This document shows positions 1 to 6,262 of a DNA stretch of 15,326 nt, in pieces. Numbering within the stretch: position 1 is the stretch's first letter; each line of letters starts with the position of its first letter. The notes beneath the pieces were generated by a model, which worked only from the letters and a program-made list of their open reading frames with translations, ran no database searches and was not told the DNA's origin. Location of the stretch: assembly GCA_013812565.1 (NCBI GenBank), contig JACCTF010000109.1:1-15326 (forward strand), read 5' to 3'. The stretch is from Pyrinomonadaceae bacterium. GTDB taxonomy: Bacteria; Acidobacteriota; Blastocatellia; Pyrinomonadales; Pyrinomonadaceae. The translations under genes and the position numbers were made by a program.

Positions 1-76
1 GTCCATGTGTGAGGGCTTCGACGACCGCTGCACGGTTCTCCCAAAATATCTGCCAAGGTTGTTCATCTGCCAGCAT
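1..76 (-). CDS. 5' end of an unrecognised gene, truncated by the window edge
   Basis: Reading the minus strand from an ATG at 76-74 gives 25 codons open to the window edge. The peptide starts MLADEQ and continues PWQIFWENRAAVVEALTHG, which has the amphipathic look of a real protein. An in-frame TAA lies four codons upstream of the ATG with no other start codon between, so this is the earliest possible start. A perfect TATAAT on the same strand at 85-90 would place transcription start about 2 nt from the ATG, suggesting a leaderless or nearly leaderless message; no Shine-Dalgarno sequence is seen. I do not recognise the family, and 25 residues are too few to assign one. The gene would be divergent from the subtilase. 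Confidence 0.5.
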   Translation of the reverse strand, partial: MLADEQPWQIFWENRAAVVEALTHG

Positions 77-84
77 AGTGGCTG

Positions 85-90
85 ATTATA
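85..90 (-). promoter_or_regulatory. Consensus -10 box (TATAAT) for the minus-strand partial gene
   Basis: On the minus strand the sequence reads TATAAT, ending 8 nt before the ATG at 76. No good -35 hexamer is found 16-18 bp upstream, so the promoter is supported only by the -10 box and its position. If it is real, transcription starts at about 77-79. Confidence 0.35.
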
Positions 91-107
91 GCTAGCTTCT
101 TAAAAAC

Positions 108-159
108 GGCGCTCCTGCTAAAATGTAGGTAGAATGAGGCACATTTTAGGCAAAGCGCC
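108..159. repeat. Two-tier inverted repeat (hairpin) with symmetric internal loop
   Basis: GGCGCT (108-113) pairs with AGCGCC (154-159), and CTAAAATGT (118-126) pairs perfectly with ACATTTTAG (141-149). The two stems are separated by a symmetric 4x4 internal loop (114-117 and 150-153); the apical loop is 14 nt. Read as minus-strand RNA, two of the internal-loop positions become G-U pairs, so that strand folds slightly better. It lies just upstream of the -10 box at 85-90, so it could be an operator or cruciform for the partial gene, or part of a non-coding RNA together with the structure at 176-277. Its function is unknown. Confidence 0.6.
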
Positions 160-175
160 CCAATGGGTAGTAATT

Positions 176-277
176 GATCGTTGACAGAGTTTGGAGCAGA
201 AGGGCCTCTCAACTTACGCTGCTCCGGTCAAAAGCGGGGCGCCCGCACACGTCCCGCTTTTGACACTGTCAACGATC
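176..277. other. Three-way-junction structure, candidate structured RNA or cruciform element
   Basis: Three perfect inverted repeats are nested. The outer stem GATCGTTGACAG (176-187) pairs with CTGTCAACGATC (266-277). Stem A is GGAGCAG (193-199) with CTGCTCC (219-225). Stem B is GTCAAAAGCGGG (227-238) with CCCGCTTTTGAC (253-264), and it extends through 241/250 with one G-U pair. Only 5, 1 and 1 nt are unpaired at the junction, so 34 of the possible pairs form in 102 nt. A T-rich run (291-295) follows 14 nt after the outer stem. The one G-U pair favours the plus strand. No known RNA family is recognised. A MITE-like element with 12-bp terminal inverted repeats is an alternative, but no clear target-site duplication is seen. 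Confidence 0.6.
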
Positions 278-474
278 TTTGTAAATCCGCTTTTTGTAAA
301 ATCAGCCGCCAACCACATAGCTCACTTCTGCAGGCGTTATCCCACAATCAAGCTCAAAGAGAGACTGTACAGGCATCTTTGATTGTTGGAGATTAGCTCG
401 GTACGGCATCGGCAAATTCGGCGCTGAGAAGATTGATCGAATGCTTCGCTAAACACTTTCCGTTAAACAATTTG

Positions 475-503
475 TTGGCTGCTGGAGAGGGGAAGTGTAT
501 AAT
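475..503 (+). promoter_or_regulatory. Sigma70-like promoter for the subtilase gene
   Basis: TTGGCT (475-480, four of six matches to the -35 consensus) is followed by a 17-bp spacer and a perfect TATAAT at 498-503. Transcription would start near 510, leaving a leader of roughly 150 nt before the ATG at 658. The leader contains small hairpins (GGTAG/CTACC, and GTGAAA 586-591 with TTTCAC 599-604). A second -10-like TATAGT at 624-629 lacks a -35. Confidence 0.5.
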
Positions 504-657
504 CCTCGACCGGCGGCATCCCAATCGGGTAGCTCCTACCGCATGTCCCTAGCAAATTGTTCCCATCTTCATCGTGCGCAAAGCGGTGAAAAATCCCATT
601 TCACGGCTCAGTCGCATTTAAAATATAGTTCTTTGTTGTAATGAAAGAGCATTTCCT

Positions 658-3399
658 ATGTCAGACCTCGATAAATCTTCACCGCTTCGTTGCCACATCA
701 CACTTCTTCCGTCACGCCAATCGGCTTATCTTCGCTTTACGTTAATCTTGAGTTTGGCGGCTTTGCTCGTCACGTCTCCCCTTAACTTCGCTCGCGTGAC
801 GCAGAGCGTCCATGCTTACAGCGATGATGCGCAAGCGGCTTTGTCTCGGAAGTCCGACAAAATGCTGAAGCGGGTCTACCGCACGGCCCGAGCAAAATCG
901 ATTGGCGGCAACGCTGCCCAGTCGGCAGATGATGTCGACGCAGAGATCGAGCAGCTTTCGAGGGTTGCGGGCGTTCGGCGGAAGCCAAATGGAAAGCTTA
1001 CCGTCGGATTGACCGTGCGACTTGCCAACGATAGCGTCGCCCCGTTGAGGAATGCGGGTTTCAGGATTGGGGCGCGCATCGGCGATGTCGCGACGGTTGA
1101 GGTAGAGGCAGAAAGATTGCCGGAACTTGCCGCGCTTCCGGCGGTGCGCAAGATGTCGGCAGCCGTCTACCGCTATCCGACCAATGACCGTGCGCGACAA
1201 GCGGTGAAAGTAGACAACACCGCAGCGCAGCGTATTGTTTCGCAGACAGGGCGCGGCGTTGTCGTTGGAATTGTCGATTCAGGCATTGACTTCCGCCACG
1301 CTGATTTCCTCGTGCCGAACAGCAGCCCACCGCGCACACGTATCAAGGCGCTGTGGGATATGTCGGACTCGCGCGGCGATTACACACTGTCTGATCCAAC
1401 CATTCGTAATGGCATCGTTAGGCTTGGTCATCTCTTTACGGAAGCGGACATTAATGCCGCTTTGCAAGGCACCGGCACAGTTGAGCATAAAGATTTGAAT
1501 GGTCACGGCACGCATGTCGCGGGCATCGCGGCGGGCAGTGGACTTGCCGGACCGACGCCCGGTCTCTACGCCGGTATCGCTCCCGAAGCTGATCTTGTGA
1601 TTGTCAAAGCCACCCGTTCAACCGACGACGGGGGCGGCTTTCGCAACGACGACCTGATTAGCGCAATGCTCTTTGTCAAACAACAAGCCGCCGCTTCGGG
1701 CAAACCCTTTGTCATCAACATGAGCCTCGGTGGACACGCTGGCCCACACGACGGAACAAACGATGACGAGCGCGCCATCGATAATTTGGTGAACGAAGCG
1801 CCGGGTCGCGCCGTGTGTGTCGCCGCCGGAAACGAGGGTGATGAAGCTATTCACGCAGGTGGCAATGTGCCGGCGGGCGGCGAAATCGAACTCAAACTCG
1901 ATGCTCCATCCACATCCCCAAAATTTCTCGATCTCTACTACTCCAATGCCGACCGATTCAGCGTGACAGTGACCCGACCGGACGGCGTCCAAATTGGTCC
2001 GGTCGCATTTACAGAAAACTTCGTCAACGGAGCGGGAAGCGATCCATACATCAAGGTCTACAACGCGACCGATCCGCAGAACGGCAAACACGACATCTAC
2101 ATCACTTTTACCGACAGCGCGAAAGACCTGGGCACGACCTGGACTTTCAAAGTGCTTGGCGACGACGTGCGATCCGGCGGGCGCTTCGATGCGTGGATCG
2201 GCGATGGCAGCTTTACAACCTATGTCGATAATTCGCGCAAGGTCTCTTCGCCCGGCACGTCGCAGGGCGCGATCACGGTCGGGGCCTACGTCTCGCGCTC
2301 AGTAAGGCTCGAAATTGGTAGCGCCGCACCATTTACCAACGCCGGGCCGACGGCCGACGGGCGGCAGAAGCCTGACATCAGCGCGCCGGGTTACTTTTTG
2401 TATTCAGCCAAGTCTGCGGATTCCAGCTTCGGCAGCGGCAACCCGGTTGATAACGATAGCTTCCATTCGGGCGCCGCCGGCACTAGCATGGCGACCCCGG
2501 TCGTTGCGGGTGGCGTCGCGCTTTTGCTACAAGCAAATCCAGGTCTCGCCAGTGATCAAATCAAAGAGTTCCTGAAGAACACGGCTGATCATGATGGCTT
2601 CACGGGGCCGTCGGGTTGGAACGACCGCTTCGGTTTTGGCAAATTCAACATTACTGCGGCACTGTTAGCGGCAGGCGCGGCCCCCCCTCCACCACCAGCG
2701 TCAACTAATTCAATTGACGGTTCGCGGTACTTCGTGCGGCAGCATTACCTTGATTTCCTGGCGCGCGAGCCGGAGACGGCAGGCTCGGACGCGTGGGTTA
2801 ATATCCTTAATCAATGCGGGGCCGGTGATACGTCCTGCGACCGAATTGAAGTGTCCGCCAGTTTCTTCCGCAGTGAAGAGTTTCAAATCAAGGGATACTT
2901 CGTCTACCGCTTCTACAAGGTGAGTTTGGAGCGGCTGCCGGGCTATCAGGAGTTTGTACCGGACCTGGCACGCGCCACCGGGCAGACGCCGGAAGAGCGC
3001 GATTTAAGGAAGCAAGCGTTTACCGATGATTGGGTGACGCGTCCTGAGTTCAGGGCAAAGTACGATGGCACGTCGAATACGACGTATGTTGATCAATTAC
3101 TATCGACCGCGGGCGTGGTGCTCGCGAGTCGCGCGGCGCTTATCAGCGATCTGGACCAGGGAAGAAAGACGCGCGCCCAGGTCTTGCGCACAATCGTTGA
3201 AAGCCCGGAAGTCTACAACAAAGAGTACAACGGAGCATTCGTCGCAATGCAATATTTTGGTTACCTCAGACGTGACCCGGAGACCGACGGCTACAATGCG
3301 TGGTTGCGCGTGATCAACGGCAATCCGGCGGACTACCGCACGATGGTCTGGGGCTTTGTCACTTCTGTGGAGTACCGCAAACGCTTCGGTCAGCCGTAA
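658..3399 (+). CDS. Secreted S8 subtilisin-like serine protease with C-terminal DUF4214-like module
   Basis: This 913-residue exported protease probably cleaves extracellular or cell-surface proteins. A long basic N-region and a hydrophobic segment (about residues 27-42) form a signal peptide or membrane anchor. Residues of about 50-190 look like a propeptide. The catalytic triad is complete: Asp207 in VDSGID, His283 in HGTHVAG and Ser610 in GTSMATP, with oxyanion Asn392 in AAGNEG. Between Asn392 and Ser610 a beta-rich insertion of roughly 150 residues resembles the CspA-like S8 subgroup (for example SPGTSQGAITVGAY). A proline-rich linker (about 677-688, APPPPPA) leads to a DUF4214-like helical module (about 689-911), about 62% identical by hand count to the protein at 7500-8363. 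The ATG is preceded by GAAAGAG with 8-nt spacing. Its substrate is not evident. The protease call is firm; the module's role is unknown. Confidence 0.93.
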   Translation: MSDLDKSSPLRCHITLLPSRQSAYLRFTLILSLAALLVTSPLNFARVTQSVHAYSDDAQAALSRKSDKMLKRVYRTARAKSIGGNAAQSADDVDAEIEQLSRVAGVRRKPNGKLTVGLTVRLANDSVAPLRNAGFRIGARIGDVATVEVEAERLPELAALPAVRKMSAAVYRYPTNDRARQAVKVDNTAAQRIVSQTGRGVVVGIVDSGIDFRHADFLVPNSSPPRTRIKALWDMSDSRGDYTLSDPTIRNGIVRLGHLFTEADINAALQGTGTVEHKDLNGHGTHVAGIAAGSGLAGPTPGLYAGIAPEADLVIVKATRSTDDGGGFRNDDLISAMLFVKQQAAASGKPFVINMSLGGHAGPHDGTNDDERAIDNLVNEAPGRAVCVAAGNEGDEAIHAGGNVPAGGEIELKLDAPSTSPKFLDLYYSNADRFSVTVTRPDGVQIGPVAFTENFVNGAGSDPYIKVYNATDPQNGKHDIYITFTDSAKDLGTTWTFKVLGDDVRSGGRFDAWIGDGSFTTYVDNSRKVSSPGTSQGAITVGAYVSRSVRLEIGSAAPFTNAGPTADGRQKPDISAPGYFLYSAKSADSSFGSGNPVDNDSFHSGAAGTSMATPVVAGGVALLLQANPGLASDQIKEFLKNTADHDGFTGPSGWNDRFGFGKFNITAALLAAGAAPPPPPASTNSIDGSRYFVRQHYLDFLAREPETAGSDAWVNILNQCGAGDTSCDRIEVSASFFRSEEFQIKGYFVYRFYKVSLERLPGYQEFVPDLARATGQTPEERDLRKQAFTDDWVTRPEFRAKYDGTSNTTYVDQLLSTAGVVLASRAALISDLDQGRKTRAQVLRTIVESPEVYNKEYNGAFVAMQYFGYLRRDPETDGYNAWLRVINGNPADYRTMVWGFVTSVEYRKRFGQP

Positions 3400-3542
3400 C
3401 CCCATCGCGCCGCTGCAATGCTCAAAACGCCGAAGACTCCAAGATTGTGAAGTACAGATTGGTAAAGCTTGGGGCGCTCTTAACGTTTTGGCGGTTTAAA
3501 ATCTAAATCAGGCAACACAACAATTGGAGACGCGGCAGCGTC

Positions 3543-3601
3543 GTCGCACAAACTTTAAGTCTGTCGTGTCGCCTCTATCACAGACTTGAAGTCTGTGCGA
3601 C
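3543..3601. repeat. REP-like 59-nt palindromic intergenic repeat
   Basis: Two 22-nt arms (3543-3564 and 3580-3601) are inverted copies of each other with 20 of 22 positions matching, around a 15-nt loop. Each arm also carries an inner near-palindrome; in the right arm ACAGACTTGAAGTCTGT (3580-3596) is a perfect 17-nt palindrome around a central G. This compact, self-folding design is typical of REP-like or MITE-like intergenic repeats. Only one copy lies in this window, so the repeat family is an inference. Confidence 0.65.
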
Positions 3602-3665
3602 ATCGTCCCCATCTGCTGTGCGTCGATTTAGGGAGGTTTGACACTGTGCTTTGTGCACAGCGAGC

Positions 3666-3695
3666 TTGCCCTGCCGTGGGGCTTGTGCTTAGAAT
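3666..3695 (+). promoter_or_regulatory. Possible sigma70-like promoter for the propeller gene
   Basis: TTGCCC (3666-3671) and TAGAAT (3690-3695) match the -35 and -10 consensus at four and five of six positions, with an 18-bp spacer. A rival -10-like TATAGT at 3720-3725 has no good -35. The assignment is tentative. Confidence 0.25.
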
Positions 3696-3750
3696 GCCCG
3701 TTCCCGGTCGCTCGGTATGTATAGTGTATAGCGCTTGCGAGCGAATGAAA

Positions 3751-3770
3751 GGCGCATGTAGTAATGCGCC
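3751..3770 (+). promoter_or_regulatory. Leader hairpin upstream of the propeller gene
   Basis: GGCGCAT (3751-3757) pairs perfectly with ATGCGCC (3764-3770) around a 6-nt loop. It ends 26 nt before the ribosome binding site and is followed by an AT-rich stretch with a T run. It could stabilise the message or act as a weak attenuator; nothing indicates which. Confidence 0.35.
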
Positions 3771-3796
3771 ACCAGAATCTTAAAGTGTTTTTAGTT

Positions 3797-3802
3797 GGGA
3801 GG
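3797..3802 (+). promoter_or_regulatory. Ribosome binding site fixing a GTG start
   Basis: GGGAGG lies 8 nt before the GTG at 3811. Together with the signal peptide that begins right there, it supports GTG rather than a later ATG as the start. Confidence 0.75.
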
Positions 3803-3810
3803 CTTTTTAA

Positions 3811-6150
3811 GTGACGCGAGCTCTTCGTTCGGTTAGTTTAATCACGACGCTCTTACTCTTTCTCGGTGCATTCACATTTGCTTTGGCGCAAACTGCTGAT
3901 CCCTTCGTTGCGCAGATCACTGCTTCGGATCGCGACTCTTTTGCCGGTGACATCAGCGGCGATGGTCGCTTAGTCGTCATCGAATCAAACGGCAACATTG
4001 CGACTGAGAATCCAGACAACGCCGACGGTAACCGCGAAATCTTTCTCTTCGATTACGCGCAGCGTCGTATCTTTCAAATCACTCGTACCAGAAGCACGCT
4101 TAAACCTCCTCCGACTCCAACACCCAGCCCCACGCCGAGGCCGGGGGACCCAAGCACCATTGACATCGAAGTCAGCAACAACAAACCCGTCATCAGCAAT
4201 GATGGTCGCTTCATTGCCTTTAGTTCTAACGCGCCGACTCCTGCGAGCTTTGATGGAAGCGATGCCGCGAACCGCGCGGCGCTTGCCGCTGACGGTAACC
4301 AAGAGATTTTTCTCTACCAGATTCCAGCGCTTCCGAACGCAGATTTAACGAGCGGCACGGATGTGCCACTGGTCGATCTGGCAAGCGGTACGTTTACGTC
4401 CGTGACGAACACTCCGGCAAGCCGCACTCCGCAGCCCGGTAGCGCAAACGTCGCGCCCTTCGCCGCCTTTGACAATCGCGATGTCGCGGTTAACGACAAC
4501 GCTTCGATTGTGGCCTTTGTCTCAACGCGCAATCTCGCAACGGTTAATGGAGGAACTAACACGGATGCTAACCCGGAAATTTTTGTCTTTAACCGCAACA
4601 CGGGTGCGTTCGCGCAAGCAACAAACACACAGGGGCGTTTTGTTTTCAACGAAAACGTTTCGCTTTCGGGTGACGGTTCGGTGATGGCCTTTATCTCCAG
4701 CGGAAACATTCCTGAAACGAGCGGCGGGACAGGCAACAACGCTGACGGTAATGTGGAAATCTATCTGGCAAACTTCAACGGCACGACTGTTACATCCATG
4801 CGTCAGGTGACGCGGACCGCTGCCGCAAATTCCAATGCGAGCGTCAACATTCTAAGCCCCGGGAATCGCTTAAGCCGGAACGGAAGTTTCCTTGCCTTTG
4901 AATCAACGGCGAACCTCGGCAGCGACAACGCAATTCAAGCTACGACCACTAGCTTCCTTTACAACGTCAGCGCCAATACATTTACACAGGTTGGCCCGCG
5001 CCCGACATCCGGCGGCGATGTATTACGCTTCCCGACCTTTACTGGTGATAACAGCACGCTTGTCTTCGCTTCGGCTTTGAACTTTCGCGCCGACGGTTCA
5101 GCTCCGACATCGTCCACTGATGGCTTAAATCCCGGTACTGGCCCGAATGACCGACGAGTGCAAATATTTTCTACTCCCATTGCATCGCCGAACAATTTCA
5201 CGCGCCTTACGAATACACCAACATCAACTAATGCTACCTCGTTCGGCACAGCCGCGCTGCAACCATTCCCCACCAACACGCTGCGACGCATCGCTTTCAG
5301 CTTAGCGCGGACGGAGCTTGGCGGAGGCAACGCGGATAATTCCACAGAAGCCTTCTACCTGCTTACGCCGCCCACGACGAGCGACACGCCCGCTTCAGCG
5401 AATGCAATTTCATATTTAACAGGAGCAACCCGCCGCGACGTAGTTGCGACGAACCCCACCGCTCCGGCCGTTTCCAGTCTTGCTCCGGGCATGCTTGCCT
5501 TTGCTCGTTCAAGTCAGTCGCTTGCTCCGTCGGAGCGCAACGCGGAGAGCGCCTCAGAACGACGCAGATTCCCACTGCCCGTTGAACTAAACGGTGTTTC
5601 CGTTTCGATTAATAGTGCCGCTGCCGGTCTCCGCTTTGTAAGTCCGGGTGAGATCAGGTTCGTCGTGCCCCCTGGACTTGCGGCTACTACAGGCACTAAT
5701 ACTTACCCCATTGTAATCAATAACAACGGAGCTGTGATCCGCAGTACAATTCAGATTACGCCCGCACAACCGGACATCTTCACCCTCGGAGACGGCACAG
5801 GCAATCGTGCCAGCGTGATGAACCAAATGATGATGCCCGAGCCATTCAACGTCACAGTAGTAAACGCCGCGGGTGAGACGGTGCCGACTGTGTTGAGCAT
5901 TTTGTTAACCGGCGTACGCAACGTGCAGGCGAGTCAGGTCACTGTGCGGATTGGAACGACGGACATTACCGGCGCGGCCATTCAGTTCGTTGGGCCGACC
6001 GAGACGCCCGGCACTGATCAAATCAATGTGCAACTGCCTGCATCGCTTGCCGGGGCCGGAGATGCGCCGATCATTGTTAATGTCACCATCAGCAGTCAGA
6101 CTTTCTCCAGCCGCCCGGTAGAAACAGCGCCGCGCATCAGTATCAATTAA
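3811..6150 (+). CDS. Secreted beta-propeller (PD40/TolB-like) protein with TIGR03437-like C-terminal domain
   Basis: This 779-residue protein has a clear signal peptide with predicted cleavage after Ala26 (TFALA|QTAD), so it is exported. Residues of about 30-560 contain recurring blades with the signature DGN-x-EIF-x-(F/Y), seen as DNADGNREIFLF, ADGNQEIFLY, DANPEIFVF and DGNVEIYLA. Each is associated with phrases such as SNDGRFIAFSS or SGDGSVMAFIS, typical of PD40/TolB-like propellers. A proline/threonine-rich stretch (PPPTPTPSPTPRP, around residue 100) interrupts the first blades. Residues of about 589-779, from LPVELNGVSVSI through FVSPGEIRFVVP to the end, match the Solibacter-type C-terminal domain TIGR03437 in pattern. 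No catalytic residues are recognised; a binding or structural surface role is likely, ligand unknown. The gene is likely monocistronic. Confidence 0.85.
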   Translation: MTRALRSVSLITTLLLFLGAFTFALAQTADPFVAQITASDRDSFAGDISGDGRLVVIESNGNIATENPDNADGNREIFLFDYAQRRIFQITRTRSTLKPPPTPTPSPTPRPGDPSTIDIEVSNNKPVISNDGRFIAFSSNAPTPASFDGSDAANRAALAADGNQEIFLYQIPALPNADLTSGTDVPLVDLASGTFTSVTNTPASRTPQPGSANVAPFAAFDNRDVAVNDNASIVAFVSTRNLATVNGGTNTDANPEIFVFNRNTGAFAQATNTQGRFVFNENVSLSGDGSVMAFISSGNIPETSGGTGNNADGNVEIYLANFNGTTVTSMRQVTRTAAANSNASVNILSPGNRLSRNGSFLAFESTANLGSDNAIQATTTSFLYNVSANTFTQVGPRPTSGGDVLRFPTFTGDNSTLVFASALNFRADGSAPTSSTDGLNPGTGPNDRRVQIFSTPIASPNNFTRLTNTPTSTNATSFGTAALQPFPTNTLRRIAFSLARTELGGGNADNSTEAFYLLTPPTTSDTPASANAISYLTGATRRDVVATNPTAPAVSSLAPGMLAFARSSQSLAPSERNAESASERRRFPLPVELNGVSVSINSAAAGLRFVSPGEIRFVVPPGLAATTGTNTYPIVINNNGAVIRSTIQITPAQPDIFTLGDGTGNRASVMNQMMMPEPFNVTVVNAAGETVPTVLSILLTGVRNVQASQVTVRIGTTDITGAAIQFVGPTETPGTDQINVQLPASLAGAGDAPIIVNVTISSQTFSSRPVETAPRISIN

Positions 6151-6162
6151 CCGGAAACAGTT

Positions 6163-6230
6163 TGGAGTTCAAACTTTAGTTAGCTTGCCTTTATGAGGAC
6201 AATAGCCTAAAGGGTGAACTCTGAACTCCA
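6163..6230. repeat. Imperfect palindromic intergenic repeat with an internal duplication
   Basis: TGGAGTTCA (6163-6171) pairs with TGAACTCCA (6222-6230), and inside it CTTTAG (6174-6179) pairs with CTAAAG (6207-6212). The right arm carries an extra copy of the GAACTC motif (GTGAACTCTGAACTCC), which makes the arms unequal. It fills most of the 112-bp gap between the propeller and GT4 genes and could end transcription or be a mobile palindromic repeat. No T run follows the stem, so an intrinsic terminator is less likely. Confidence 0.55.
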
Positions 6231-6262
6231 CTAAACATCGACTTTGGTATTCGTCGCATGCA

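Larger units (their letters stand above)
77..657. other. Long divergent non-coding region
   Basis: This 581-bp stretch separates the minus-strand partial gene from the subtilase. The short open frames in it (for example 191-382) have no start context or recognisable domain and overlap the inverted repeats, so I treat them as non-coding. It holds two strong foldable structures (108-159 and 176-277), a direct repeat TTTGTAAA at 278-285 and 293-300, an 8-bp inverted repeat ACAATCAA/TTGATTGT (344-351, 379-386), the subtilase promoter at 475-503, and a leader of about 150 nt. Confidence 0.7.
3400..3810. other. Non-coding spacer between subtilase and propeller genes
   Basis: I see no convincing gene in this 411-bp stretch. 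It contains a weak inverted repeat CAAAACG/CGTTTTG (3423-3429, 3484-3490), a strong palindromic repeat (3543-3601), a possible promoter (3666-3695), a leader hairpin (3751-3770) and the ribosome binding site of the next gene. No clear intrinsic terminator for the subtilase is visible. A perfect TTGACA at 3638-3643 has no matching -10 box at the right distance. Confidence 0.65.

Noticed and set aside
176..277. Integron attC site
   Set aside because: The ends do not fit the RYYYAAC and GTTRRRY core pattern, and no integron integrase or cassette array is present.
191..382. Small protein of 63 residues in the left intergenic region
   Set aside because: It overlaps the inverted-repeat structure, lacks a ribosome binding site and has no recognisable composition or domain.
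571..615. Possible cyclic-di-GMP (GEMM) riboswitch in the subtilase leader, from GCGCAAAGCGG
   Set aside because: Only the GCAAAGC core fragment resembles the motif; the paired upstream GGGCAAACC-type element and the tetraloop-receptor arrangement are missing.
1618..2091. Minus-strand frame of 157 codons inside the subtilase gene
   Set aside because: It lies opposite the conserved protease core; it is a shadow of the high-GC third positions of the real gene.
3423..3490. Terminator for the subtilase from CAAAACG/CGTTTTG
   Set aside because: Stem of only 7 bp with a 54-nt loop and no T run; too weak.
3638..3666. Promoter using the perfect TTGACA at 3638-3643
   Set aside because: No -10-like hexamer lies 16-19 bp downstream.
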